Part shown: positions 40,566 through 50,271 of the stretch, in pieces
Layout of the letters: every line of letters begins with the position of its first letter
Numbering within the stretch: position 1 is the stretch's first letter
Source: Herbiconiux flava
Lineage (GTDB): Bacteria > Actinomycetota > Actinomycetes > Actinomycetales > Microbacteriaceae
Direction: 5' to 3'
Length of the DNA: 64,000 nt
Assembly (NCBI RefSeq): GCF_013409865.1
Contig: NZ_JACCBM010000001.1
Span: 2,356,001-2,420,000 of the forward strand
Program-made: the position numbers and the translations under genes
Notes under the pieces: model-generated
Seen by the model: the letters and a program-made list of their open reading frames with translations, nothing else
Told to the model about the DNA's origin: nothing
Database searches by the model: none

Positions 40566-41933
40566 GTGCCGCGCCGCCTCCCCTCACCGCCCCCCACGCT
40601 CCCCGGGTTCACCCCGGTGCGCGTGCTGGGCTCGGGCGGCTTCGCCGACGTGTTCCTGTTCGAGCAGAACATGCCTCGCCGCCAGGTGGCGGTGAAGGTG
40701 ATGCTGCCCGAGGTCGTCGACGAGCAGGTGCGCCGCATGTTCCAGGTCGAGGCCGACCTGATGGCGGGGCTGAGCGCGCATCCGTCGATCCTGACCGTGT
40801 ACGAGGCGGGCGTGTCCGGTGACGGCCGGCCGTATCTCGTGATGGAGCTCTGCTCCTCCTCGCTCGGCCAGCGCTACCGGCGGGAGCCGCTGCCGGTGGC
40901 CGAGGTGTTGCGCATCGGCGTGAAGATCGCCGGGGCGCTGCACACCGCGCATCAGCAGGGCATCCTGCACCGCGACGTGAAGCCGTCCAACATCCTGATC
41001 ACGGCCTACGGGGCGCCGGTGCTCTCCGATTTCGGCATCGCGCAGTCCACCCGCGGGCGGGCCGCGGGTACCGACGCGGTCGGGCTGTCGGTCCCGTGGT
41101 CGGCTCCCGAGGTGGTGTCCGACCAGACCCAGGGCACGATCGCCTCCGAGGTGTGGGGGCTCTCGGCGACCCTGCACTCGCTGCTGGCGGGGCGCTCGCC
41201 GTTCGAGGTCCCGGGCGCGGCGTCGACGACCTCGTCCGAGCTCTCGTCGCGGATCGTCACGGCCAGGCCCGCCCCGATCGGCCGTACGGATGTGCCGGAT
41301 TCCCTCGAGAGGGCGCTCCTCCGGGGGCTGTCGAGGAAGCCTGAGAACCGCCCGGCCTCGGCGCTGGAGCTGCTCCGAGACCTGCAGTCGATCGAGACCG
41401 GGCTCGGCCTTCCTCAGACCGAGGTCGAGGTCTCCCGAGCCGAGTGGGCCGCCGACTCGAGTCGAGACCACCCCGACCGCACCGTGCTGCAGGCACCGTC
41501 CGGCGAGACCCGTCGGATCCGTCAGGGCGGCGGCACGGAAGGGCTCCGAGCATCCGGAACCGAGCGACGGACAGGCCGGGGACACCGGCGAACGCGAGTC
41601 ATCGCGGGCCTCGTCGCCGCGGCGGTCGTCGTGGCCGGGGGAGCGGTCGCCGCGGGTCTGGTGCTGCTGCCGCGAGGCGACGACATCCCGGCGGTCGGGG
41701 CGATCAGCACGGAGGTCGACGGCGGGCGCATCCTGTTCCGCTGGAACGATCCGGGTCTCGCCGAGGGCGACAGCTTCCGCGTCGAGACGTCGACGGGCGA
41801 GAGCTCGGTGCAGCGCAGCAGCGAGTTCGCGGCCTTCCCCGCCGACGGCACACCGGTCTGCATCACCGTGACCATCGTTCACGCGGGTCGCTCCGGCGAC
41901 GCCGGCACCGAGAAGTGCGCGAGCCTGCCGTGA
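40566..41933 (+). CDS. transmembrane Ser/Thr protein kinase
   Basis: A 455-residue Hanks-type kinase. The glycine loop GSGGFADV is at 22-29, catalytic Lys44 in VAVKV, HRDVKPSN (135-142), DFG (155-157) and an APE-like SAPEV at 179-183. After a Thr/Arg-rich linker (DRTVLQAPSGETRRI) there is one membrane helix (about 346-368) and an 85-residue outer domain with two Cys that resembles a fibronectin-type fold. Phosphorylated linker threonines could be read by the FHA protein of this operon (inference). GTG start; 8 bp after the phosphatase gene. Confidence 0.92.
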   Translation: MPRRLPSPPPTLPGFTPVRVLGSGGFADVFLFEQNMPRRQVAVKVMLPEVVDEQVRRMFQVEADLMAGLSAHPSILTVYEAGVSGDGRPYLVMELCSSSLGQRYRREPLPVAEVLRIGVKIAGALHTAHQQGILHRDVKPSNILITAYGAPVLSDFGIAQSTRGRAAGTDAVGLSVPWSAPEVVSDQTQGTIASEVWGLSATLHSLLAGRSPFEVPGAASTTSSELSSRIVTARPAPIGRTDVPDSLERALLRGLSRKPENRPASALELLRDLQSIETGLGLPQTEVEVSRAEWAADSSRDHPDRTVLQAPSGETRRIRQGGGTEGLRASGTERRTGRGHRRTRVIAGLVAAAVVVAGGAVAAGLVLLPRGDDIPAVGAISTEVDGGRILFRWNDPGLAEGDSFRVETSTGESSVQRSSEFAAFPADGTPVCITVTIVHAGRSGDAGTEKCASLP

Positions 41934-44900
41934 TCCGGGTGATCCGGGCGATCCGGGAGCGCGACGAGGGAGGCCGGCACCGTCGCTCGTCGGCCGCCAG
42001 CATCGGGGTCGGCGCCCTGATCACGGCCGTGGTCGCGGTGACGGCCGTCGTCTCGTCGGGGTACAGCGCGCAGAAGGTCGACCTCGACGACGCCGCCGTC
42101 TGGGTGACGAGCGACCTGCACCAGGCGGTCGGCCGGGCGAACCCGCAGGTCGGGGAGCTGAACACGGCCATCCGCATGGAGTCGGGCTCGCTGTCGGTCG
42201 CGCAGTCGGGGCAGAACGTCGTCGTGCTCGACGAGGGCGGCGGCGAGGGGCGCCTCATCGACACAGCCTCGGCGGGAGTCTCCGACACCTTCCCCCTGCC
42301 GGCCGGCGACGTCGAGGTGGCGCTCGCCGGAGGCGTCGCCGTGGTCACCGCCCTCGCTTCGGGCGACGTCTGGGTCGTTCCCGTCGCGTCTCTCGCCACC
42401 TTCGATCCGGCTAGCCCGGCCGACCTGACCCTGGGGGCGGGCGGCGCGACCGCGGTGACCGCCGACGGCACCGTCCTCGCCGTCTCGGCCGCCAGCGGGT
42501 CGGTGTTCAGCGTCGACACCGACGCCCTGGCTCGCGGCGAGCGAGCGGATGCCCGACCGCTCGACGTCGCCACCGACGACGAGCTGGCGATCAGCGCGGT
42601 CGGCGACCGCTGGGTCGTGCTCGACCGTTCGGCGGGGCGTCTCATCACCGCCGACGGCACTGTGCCCGTCGATCTCGCGGCCGGCACGGGCGCGGGTGAC
42701 GCCGGAGGCAGCCCGCAGCCGGGCGATGAACCGGACGAAGGGACAACCGATCCCGCTGGGAACCCGCCCGGTGCCGAGAGTCGGCCCGTCTGGCTGCAGA
42801 GCCCGTCAGAGGACGCCGACAGCGTGATCGTCGCGACCCCGGCGGCCCTCCTGTCCGTCACCCTCGCCGATGGCTCGGTGGACGTGCTCTCCGACGGACA
42901 CTCGGGCACCTCCACCGCGCCGGTGCAGATCGACGGCTGCTGGTTCGCGGCCTGGACCGACGGCCGCAGCTGGACGGGCTGCGACGACTCCGGCGCCGAC
43001 GGCCGGAGCGAGGGCGGCACGACGGCCGGCGGCCCGGACGCGGGCCCGTCGGCCGCCTCGGGCGGGGCCGACGGGGTCCTCCCGGGAGCAGCATCCGGAG
43101 ACCGTCTCGTCTTCCGCACGAACGGAACCGGCGGCGTGCTGCTGAGCGACGCGGCCAGCGGTCGCTCGTGGGACGTCACCCGCGGCAACGCCCCCATCGA
43201 CGACTGGGACGCCCTGCTGCCCGAGAAGCCCACCCGGCCCACGAGTGCCCAGACGGTCGCCGACGACGACCAGGCTCCCGACCCCGACCAGCAACCGCCG
43301 GTCGCGACTGACGACGAACTCGGCGCCCGCCCCGGCCGCTCGATCGTGCTGCCGGTGCTGCAGAACGACTTCGATCCGAACGACGACGTGATCGTGATCG
43401 ACTCGGTCGCTCTGCCCGAGGGCGCCGGCTACACGGTCGACCTCGTCTCCGACGACCAGCAGCTGCAGCTCACCACGCCGGCCGCCGCGGGCCCCGGCGG
43501 GGAGGCCGGCGACGTGCTCGAGTTCGGTTACACGGTCTCCGACGGCCGCGGCGGAACCGACGACGCCGTCGTGAGGGTGACGCTGCGCGCAGACGACGAG
43601 AACACGGGCCCCGTGCAGAGCACCCGCGAGACGCTCGACGTGGCGCTCGGCGGCCGGGCCGAGCTCGACCTGCGCGGCGACTGGTTCGACCCCGACGGCG
43701 ACGCCTTCTATCTGCAGTCCGCCGCCGTCGCGGCCCCCGACTCCGTCAGCTGGACGCCGGAGGGCGTGGTCACGGTCACCGACGCCGGCGCCACCACCGG
43801 AACGAAGGAGGTGACCGTCACCGTGGGCGACGGCGTCACCTCGACGACCGGCTCGTTCACGGTCGAGGTCCATCCGCCCGACCAGGTGCCGCTCCGGGCC
43901 GAGGGCTTCGTCGTGCTGGCCCGGGTGGGCCAGGCCGTCGAGATCGACCCCCTCGCGCACGTCACGGGCGGCGACTCCGAGCTCCGGCTCGCCGCCGTGC
44001 CCGCCCGGGAAGGGTTCACGATCGCGCCCGACTTCACCGGCGGCACGGTGCGCGTCACCGCCGACACCGCGGGCAGCACCACCCTCGACTACGCCGTCGG
44101 CGACGGCAGCCGCAGTGCGACCGGGGTCATCCGCGTGGTGGCGACCGTACCGCCCGACGCGAACGCCCGCCCGGTCACGGTGCCGCACTCCGCCTTCGTC
44201 CGCCAAGGCTCCGTGGTGCCGGTCGACGTGCTGGCGGGCGACTTCGACCCGGCGGGTGGCGTGCTCATCGTCACGGGCGCCGACGCGGCGGGCGATCCTG
44301 CGCTCCGGGTCGAGGTGATCGAGCAGCGGATGCTCCGCGTCACCCTCACCGGCCCGCTCACCGGTGGGCGCGCCAGCGCCGCCTACACCGTCACCAACGG
44401 CTTCACGGCGGCGCAGGGCACCGTGACGGTCGTCGAGATCCCGGAGCCTCCCGTGCGGCAGCCCCCGGTCGCCGTGCCCGACCGGGCGGCCGTGCGCGTC
44501 GGCGACGTGGTCGACATCCCCGTTCTGGCGAACGACGTCCATCCCGACGGCGACCGGCTGAGCCTCGACCCCGCCCTCGTCTCGGCCCCCGCCGGGCAGG
44601 CCGGGCTGCTGTTCGCCTCGGGCGACCGCCTGCGATTCCTCGCCCCCGCGACGCCGGGTGACGTCACGGCGGTCTACCGGGTCGACGCGCCCGACGGGCA
44701 GTGGGCGACGGCGGCGGTCACGATCACCGTGCGCGAAGCCGATGCGACCGTGAACGCGGCACCGGTGCCCGCGCTCGTCACGGCCCGGGTGATCGCCGGC
44801 GAGACCGTCCGCGTCAGCGTGCCGATCGAGGGCATCGACCCCGACGGCGACTCCGTGCAGTTCCTCGGCATCGACTCGGTGCCGGCGAAGGGGCAGGTCG

Positions 44901-47900
44901 TTCGGACCGGGCCCGACTGGATCGAGTTCGCCGCGGGGGAGTACTCCTCCGGAACCGACACGTTCGGCTACACCGTCGCCGACCGCCTCGGCGCCAAGGC
45001 GAGCGGCACCGTGCGCGTCGGCATCAGCCCGCGCCTCGACAGCGTCCGGAATCCCGTCGCCACCCCCGACGAGGTGCGCGTCCGTCCGGGGCGCACCGTG
45101 CTCCTCCGCGTGCTCGACAACGACTCCTCGCCCGGGGGCAGCCCGCTGAGCATCGCCGCCGTGGAGCCTCTGACGGGGCCGGGCGTGGTGCCGTCCGACG
45201 GTGGGCCGGGCTCGGCCTCCGCCGCCGAGACGGTGTCGATCGAGGGGGCGCTGCTGAGCATCCGTGCGCCCGATCAGCCCGGGCGGTACGGCGTCGTGTA
45301 CACGGTCGCCGACGAGCGCGGCGGCACCGGGTCGAGCTTCGCCACGATCGACGTCGACCCCGATGCCCCGCTGGCCCGGCCGGTCGTCGACGACACCGTG
45401 CTGACGCTCGGCGACATCCTCGACCGCTCGGTGGTCGACGTCGACGTTCTGCGGAACGTCTTCTTCGCCGAGGGGCCGCCGAGCGCCCTCACCCTCACGG
45501 TGCAGGACGGCTTCGCCGAGAGTGCCCGCGTCGTCGACGGACGGCTCCGCGTGCGGATCGCGTCTGCGGCGCAGGTGATCCCCTTCACCGTCGCCCATCC
45601 CGACGACCCCGCCGTCCGATCGTCGGGCTTCGTCCGGGTGCCCGGAACCGACGACGCCCTGCCCCAGCTGCGCCAGGGCGCGCCGGTGCTGCAGGTGGAG
45701 TCGGGTGCCCTGCTCGAGATCGACGTGAACGACGTCGTCGTGGCCGTCGGCGACCGCCCGGTGCGGATCGCCGACCCGAACACCGTGCGGGCCACGCACG
45801 CCGACGGCGGCCCGCTCGTGGTCGGCGACGACACGCTCGCCTTCCGCAGCGCCGACCGCTACTTCGGCCCCGCCTCGCTGTCGTTCGAGGTGACCGACGG
45901 CGACGGACCGTCGGCGCGGCGCGCCACCCTGGTGCTGCCCATCACGGTGACGCCGCGGGAGAACCAGCCCCCGGCCTTCGCCGGCGCGGTCGTGGAGTTC
46001 GAGCCCGGGCAGCAGAAGGCGATCGACCTGGCCCGGCTCACCACCTCCGCGACTCCCGGCCCCCTCGCCTTCGCCGTGCAGGACGCGCGGCCCGAGGGCT
46101 TCCAGGCGGTGCTGATCGGCAGCACGCTCACCGTCACCGCCGCTCCCGGCACGCCGATCGGCACGACCGGCGAGCTCGGCGTGCAGGTCACTGCGAACGG
46201 CGACGCGGCAGCCGGCACCTCGGGCACGATCGCGGTGTCGGTGGTGCCCTCGACCCGCCCGATCGCGGTGCCGGCGGTCGACTCCGTTCTGGCGCCGCGA
46301 GGCCGCACCACCCCGGTCGACGTGCTCGCCAACGACGCCGCGACGAACCCGTTCCCGGCCACGCCCCTCCGCGTCGTCGCCGTGCGGGGCCTCGACCGTT
46401 CCCGGCTCCCCGCCGGTGTGAGCATCGCCGCGGGGAGCAGCGACAGTGTGCTCGAGGTCACCGTCGCCCCTGACGCGCCCGCGGCCGACATCGCCGTGCA
46501 GTACCAGGTGCTCGACGCCACCGGCGATCCCTCGCGCGCCGCCTGGGGCACGGTGCGCATCTCGGTCGCCGATCGGCCGTCTCCGGTGACCGGCCTGTCC
46601 GTCACCGGCTTCGGCGACCGCAGCATCACCCTCGCCTTCTCGCCGGGGCCCGCCAACAACTCAGCCATCACGGGCTTCGAGGTCGAGGCCCGCACCGCGG
46701 CCGGCGCGGTGACGACCAGTCGTTGCGCGAGCACGAGCTGCGACGTCGGCACCCCGGGCAACGGCCCGGGCGACGCCGTCACGCTGAGCGTCTCGGCCGT
46801 CAACGCGATCGGCTCGTCGGATGCACGGAGCTACTCGGTGCCGGTCTGGTCCGACCTCCTGCCCGCAGCTCCCGGCACCCCCGAGCTCGCCCCGCTCGAC
46901 GGCGCCCTCGGCGTGCGGTGGGAGCCGGCCTCGGTGCCCGCCGGTGGCTCGGCCGTGCGGCAGTACGACGTCACGGCGAACGGCGTGGCGGTCGCCACCG
47001 TCGATGCGGCGAGCTGCGCGGGCGACGGATGCTCGACCACCGTCACCGGCCTCCAGAACGGCTCCTCGGTCGACGTGGTCGTCACGGCCCGCAACGGGGC
47101 GTACCCGCCGCTCGCGGCCTGGCCGTCGGCCGGCGCGACGGGCACGCCGTACGGTGCGCCGGCCGCATCCGCCGTCACGGCCGTCGCCACACCCGAGGCC
47201 GGCCCCGGCACCGTCGTGCTCAGCTGGCCGGGCTTCGAGGGCAACGGAAGCGCTGTCGCCGGCTACTACGCCCAGGCCCTGCGCCCGGGCACCGGGCAGC
47301 CGGCCGGAGCGCAGGCCTGCTCGGTCTCGACACCCGCGCCGGGGCGCCCGACCGCACCTGAAGCCGGCGGCGACGTCATCGCACAGCAGGCGCTCGGCTC
47401 CGGAGCGGGCAGTGCGACCTTCACCGGCCTGACCGACGTCGACGCGGCCTACGGCTTCGTCGTCTGGGGCTACAACGCGGCCGGCTGCGTGGCCTCGTCG
47501 GTCGTGACGGCGGTCGCCTACCCGAGCCCCGGCCAGGTGCAGGCGGCCGGGGTCTCGGTGGCCATGGTGCAGTCCGGCACCGCCTTCGACGCCCAGGTGC
47601 TGTCGGCCCCCACCTCCGGCACCTCGTCGGGAGACACCCGCTACCGGGTGCGCCGGGTCGATTCGTCCGGGTCACCGACGGGGGAGCCGCAGGCGTTCAC
47701 CCTCGGCGGCTTCCCCCGCTCGCTGACCGGCGGAGCGTTCGGCGAGGCCTACCGCTTCCAGCTGCAGGCGTGCAACCGCTGGGGCGGTGCGGAGGTCTGC
47801 GGCGCGTACTCCGACACGGTCACGGCGCCCGAGCCCTCCCTCACCTTCGCGTTCGACCGGGGGCCGGACTACGACGGCACCCGCTGGACCTGGTCGGGCG

Positions 47901-48082
47901 AACCGTCGAACGGTGCTCTGGCTCCGGCCTACACCTGCGGCTCGGCCGACATCACGCCCGAGGGGGAGCCCGGCGGCCAGGTCGTCGTGCCCGGCTCCTG
48001 CACACCCGGGACCCCTGCCGCACCCGGTGACGCGGGACTCTCGGTGCAGATCGGCGATCACCACTATGTGTACCGTGGCTAA
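41930..48082 (+). CDS. giant surface protein with Ig/cadherin-like and FN3 repeats
   Basis: A 2050-residue protein anchored by one N-terminal membrane helix (about 24-46) with the rest outside. Residues 50-420 look like a beta-propeller or sensor region. From about 455 to 1545 there are ten or eleven Ig/cadherin-like modules with recurring phrases such as VLPVLQNDFDPNDD, IPVLANDVHPDGDR and LRVLDNDSSPGGS, then three fibronectin-III modules to the end. No LPXTG or other C-terminal anchor. The GTG overlaps the kinase stop (GTGA). It could bind carbohydrate, peptidoglycan or neighbouring cells; being in a kinase/FHA operon suggests the signal starts here. Confidence 0.88.
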   Translation: MIRVIRAIRERDEGGRHRRSSAASIGVGALITAVVAVTAVVSSGYSAQKVDLDDAAVWVTSDLHQAVGRANPQVGELNTAIRMESGSLSVAQSGQNVVVLDEGGGEGRLIDTASAGVSDTFPLPAGDVEVALAGGVAVVTALASGDVWVVPVASLATFDPASPADLTLGAGGATAVTADGTVLAVSAASGSVFSVDTDALARGERADARPLDVATDDELAISAVGDRWVVLDRSAGRLITADGTVPVDLAAGTGAGDAGGSPQPGDEPDEGTTDPAGNPPGAESRPVWLQSPSEDADSVIVATPAALLSVTLADGSVDVLSDGHSGTSTAPVQIDGCWFAAWTDGRSWTGCDDSGADGRSEGGTTAGGPDAGPSAASGGADGVLPGAASGDRLVFRTNGTGGVLLSDAASGRSWDVTRGNAPIDDWDALLPEKPTRPTSAQTVADDDQAPDPDQQPPVATDDELGARPGRSIVLPVLQNDFDPNDDVIVIDSVALPEGAGYTVDLVSDDQQLQLTTPAAAGPGGEAGDVLEFGYTVSDGRGGTDDAVVRVTLRADDENTGPVQSTRETLDVALGGRAELDLRGDWFDPDGDAFYLQSAAVAAPDSVSWTPEGVVTVTDAGATTGTKEVTVTVGDGVTSTTGSFTVEVHPPDQVPLRAEGFVVLARVGQAVEIDPLAHVTGGDSELRLAAVPAREGFTIAPDFTGGTVRVTADTAGSTTLDYAVGDGSRSATGVIRVVATVPPDANARPVTVPHSAFVRQGSVVPVDVLAGDFDPAGGVLIVTGADAAGDPALRVEVIEQRMLRVTLTGPLTGGRASAAYTVTNGFTAAQGTVTVVEIPEPPVRQPPVAVPDRAAVRVGDVVDIPVLANDVHPDGDRLSLDPALVSAPAGQAGLLFASGDRLRFLAPATPGDVTAVYRVDAPDGQWATAAVTITVREADATVNAAPVPALVTARVIAGETVRVSVPIEGIDPDGDSVQFLGIDSVPAKGQVVRTGPDWIEFAAGEYSSGTDTFGYTVADRLGAKASGTVRVGISPRLDSVRNPVATPDEVRVRPGRTVLLRVLDNDSSPGGSPLSIAAVEPLTGPGVVPSDGGPGSASAAETVSIEGALLSIRAPDQPGRYGVVYTVADERGGTGSSFATIDVDPDAPLARPVVDDTVLTLGDILDRSVVDVDVLRNVFFAEGPPSALTLTVQDGFAESARVVDGRLRVRIASAAQVIPFTVAHPDDPAVRSSGFVRVPGTDDALPQLRQGAPVLQVESGALLEIDVNDVVVAVGDRPVRIADPNTVRATHADGGPLVVGDDTLAFRSADRYFGPASLSFEVTDGDGPSARRATLVLPITVTPRENQPPAFAGAVVEFEPGQQKAIDLARLTTSATPGPLAFAVQDARPEGFQAVLIGSTLTVTAAPGTPIGTTGELGVQVTANGDAAAGTSGTIAVSVVPSTRPIAVPAVDSVLAPRGRTTPVDVLANDAATNPFPATPLRVVAVRGLDRSRLPAGVSIAAGSSDSVLEVTVAPDAPAADIAVQYQVLDATGDPSRAAWGTVRISVADRPSPVTGLSVTGFGDRSITLAFSPGPANNSAITGFEVEARTAAGAVTTSRCASTSCDVGTPGNGPGDAVTLSVSAVNAIGSSDARSYSVPVWSDLLPAAPGTPELAPLDGALGVRWEPASVPAGGSAVRQYDVTANGVAVATVDAASCAGDGCSTTVTGLQNGSSVDVVVTARNGAYPPLAAWPSAGATGTPYGAPAASAVTAVATPEAGPGTVVLSWPGFEGNGSAVAGYYAQALRPGTGQPAGAQACSVSTPAPGRPTAPEAGGDVIAQQALGSGAGSATFTGLTDVDAAYGFVVWGYNAAGCVASSVVTAVAYPSPGQVQAAGVSVAMVQSGTAFDAQVLSAPTSGTSSGDTRYRVRRVDSSGSPTGEPQAFTLGGFPRSLTGGAFGEAYRFQLQACNRWGGAEVCGAYSDTVTAPEPSLTFAFDRGPDYDGTRWTWSGEPSNGALAPAYTCGSADITPEGEPGGQVVVPGSCTPGTPAAPGDAGLSVQIGDHHYVYRG

Positions 48083-48100
48083 CGGAGAGGCAGCACCACG

Positions 48101-49072
48101 ATGACGATGACGAGCGAGCAGGCGACCCGGTTCGCCGATGTCTTCGACCGCCTCACCGCGACCATCGAGCAGACGCTGCACGGCAAGGCGCACGTCATCC
48201 GGCTCGCACTGGTCGCCCTGTTCAGCGAGGGCCACCTGCTGCTGGAGGACGCGCCGGGAACGGGCAAGACCTCGCTCGCGCGCGCGATCGCCGACAGCGT
48301 GCGCGGGTCGTCGAGCCGCATCCAGTTCACCCCCGACCTGCTGCCCGGAGACATCACCGGCGTCAGCGTCTACGACCAGCGCACCGGGGCCTTCGACTTC
48401 CACGCTGGGCCCGTGTTCGCGAACGTCGTGCTGGCCGACGAGATCAACCGGGCCAGCCCGAAGACGCAGGCCGCGCTGCTGGAGGTGATGGAGGAGGGGC
48501 GCGTCACGGTCGACGGCGTCTCCCACCCGGTCGGCGAGCCGTTCATGGTGATCGCCACCCAGAACCCCATCGAGCAGGCGGGAACCTACCGGCTGCCCGA
48601 GGCACAGCTCGACCGCTTCCTGATCAAGACGAGCATCGGCTACCCCGACCACGCGACGACCCTGCGCATCCTCGAGGGCGCCACCGAGCGCGCCCACGGC
48701 GAGCCGAAGCCCGCGGTGATCACCGCCGAGGGCGTCGTGCTGCTCGCGTCCGAGGCCCGCACGGTGCACGTCGACGCAGCCATCAACGACTACGTCTCGC
48801 GCCTGGTGCAGGCGACCCGCGACGCCGAGGAGACCCGGCTCGGCGGCAGCGTGCGCGCCGCCCTCGCCCTGGTGCGCGCCGCCAAGACCTACGCGGCGTC
48901 CGACGGCCGGCACTACGTCATCCCCGACGACGTCAAGGCGCTCGCGGGCCCCGTGCTCGCGCACCGCCTCGTGCTCGACCCCGAGGCCGAGTTCGACGGG
49001 GTCACCGCGCTCGGCGTCGTCTCCCGCGTGCTCCTCGACGTCGCGCCTCCCGGGGACGCGCCGGGCGCATGA
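48101..49072 (+). CDS. MoxR-family AAA+ ATPase
   Basis: A 323-residue chaperone-like ATPase. Walker A is EDAPGTGKTSLARA (from about residue 49), Walker B NVVLADEINRASPKTQAALL, sensor 1 VIATQNPIEQAGTYRLPEAQ and arginine finger DRF. MoxR proteins work with von Willebrand/DUF58 partners to mature or insert metal into large proteins. Here the partner is encoded next with a 4-bp overlap, and the giant Ig/FN3 protein before it is a plausible client. GGAGAGG is a good ribosome site. Confidence 0.93.
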   Translation: MTMTSEQATRFADVFDRLTATIEQTLHGKAHVIRLALVALFSEGHLLLEDAPGTGKTSLARAIADSVRGSSSRIQFTPDLLPGDITGVSVYDQRTGAFDFHAGPVFANVVLADEINRASPKTQAALLEVMEEGRVTVDGVSHPVGEPFMVIATQNPIEQAGTYRLPEAQLDRFLIKTSIGYPDHATTLRILEGATERAHGEPKPAVITAEGVVLLASEARTVHVDAAINDYVSRLVQATRDAEETRLGGSVRAALALVRAAKTYAASDGRHYVIPDDVKALAGPVLAHRLVLDPEAEFDGVTALGVVSRVLLDVAPPGDAPGA

Positions 49073-50271
49073 CCGGCGCGACCGCCGCCGTCCCGTCCCG
49101 CCCGGTCGCCGTGTCCGCCGCGGGGTGGTCGGTGCTGGCTGCCGCCGTGATCGGCCTCGCCCTCGGCGTCGCCCTCGGCTGGACCGAGCTCCTCGTCGTC
49201 GGCCTCACCGCCGCCCTCCTCGTGCTCGTCGCCGCGCTGTTCCTCGTCGGACGCAGCTCGGGCGGCCTGGCCGTCTCCGTGCTCGAACGCCAGGTCGTCG
49301 CGGGTGGGACGGCCACCGTCGTGGTGCGGGTGACCGGCGACGGCCGGGGGCGGCAGCGGGCCCGCGACGCGGAGCTCCCCGTGGGTGATCGGGTCGAGAG
49401 CGTCCGGCTGCCCGCCGTCGCCGCGGGGGAGACCCGCGAGGTGCAGCTCCGCGTGCCGGCCGGGCGCCGGGGCGTCGTGCAGCTCGGCCCCGTGACGCTG
49501 GTGCGCCGCGACCCGTTCGGGTTCGCGCGGCGCGAGTCGGCGCGGAGCGGACGGGCGCTGCTGTACGTGCATCCGCCGACCGCTGCTCTCACCGTCGCTA
49601 CGAGCGGCCTGCTGCGGGATCTCGAGGGCATCGCCACCACCGACCTGACCGACAGCGACATCGCGTTCCACGCCCTGCGGCCCTACGTCGCGGGCGACGA
49701 CCGGCGGCACATCCACTGGAGGAGCACGGCCAAGACCGGCGCCTTCCTCGTGCGGCAGTTCGAGCAGACGCGGCGCAGTCACCTGATCGTGCTGCAGTCG
49801 CTCGCGGCCGCCGACTACGCCTCGGACGACGAGTTCGAGCTCGCGGTGAGCGCGGTCGGGTCGATCGGCGCGCGGGCCATCGCCGACGGCACCACCCTGT
49901 CGGTGTTCGCCGGGGCCCCGCGCACCCGTGGCGAGGCCGGCCGGCTGCGTTCGCGGGGCCGGCGGGAGCTGCTCGACGACCTCAGCGGCATCCACGAGCT
50001 GCCCGCCGCGACCCCGGTCGCCGGGCTGGCACGCACCGTCGCCCAGCAGGCGCCCGATGCCTCGCTCGTCTTCGTCGTCTGCGGGTCGACCGTGCCCGCG
50101 CGCCGCCTCCGGGCCGCCGCGGCGAACTTCGCGCCGGGGGTCGAGGTGGTGGCGGTCGTCACCCGGCCCGAGTCGCCGCCGACGCTCGTCCGCATCGAGG
50201 CGCTGCGGATCATGCGCATCGGCTACCTCGACGACCTCGTGCGGGGACTGGCCCGGGCGGTGGGCGCGTGA
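49069..50271 (+). CDS. DUF58 membrane protein, MoxR partner
   Basis: A 400-residue protein with two N-terminal membrane helices (about 18-60) and a cytosolic or outer DUF58 domain. The signature is YVAGDDRRHIHWRSTAKTGA (around 204-223), followed by a VWA-like region, LIVLQSLAAADYAS. The domain lacks a clear MIDAS metal site. DUF58 proteins regularly accompany MoxR and TgpA genes in actinobacteria. It overlaps both neighbours by 4 bp, so stoichiometric expression is likely. Confidence 0.92.
   Translation: MTGATAAVPSRPVAVSAAGWSVLAAAVIGLALGVALGWTELLVVGLTAALLVLVAALFLVGRSSGGLAVSVLERQVVAGGTATVVVRVTGDGRGRQRARDAELPVGDRVESVRLPAVAAGETREVQLRVPAGRRGVVQLGPVTLVRRDPFGFARRESARSGRALLYVHPPTAALTVATSGLLRDLEGIATTDLTDSDIAFHALRPYVAGDDRRHIHWRSTAKTGAFLVRQFEQTRRSHLIVLQSLAAADYASDDEFELAVSAVGSIGARAIADGTTLSVFAGAPRTRGEAGRLRSRGRRELLDDLSGIHELPAATPVAGLARTVAQQAPDASLVFVVCGSTVPARRLRAAAANFAPGVEVVAVVTRPESPPTLVRIEALRIMRIGYLDDLVRGLARAVGA

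Noticed and set aside
42806..45799. 997-codon open frame on the - strand opposite the giant surface gene
   Set aside because: Composition is His/Arg/Asp-rich, mirroring the + strand Asp/Val-rich repeats; no recognisable domain.
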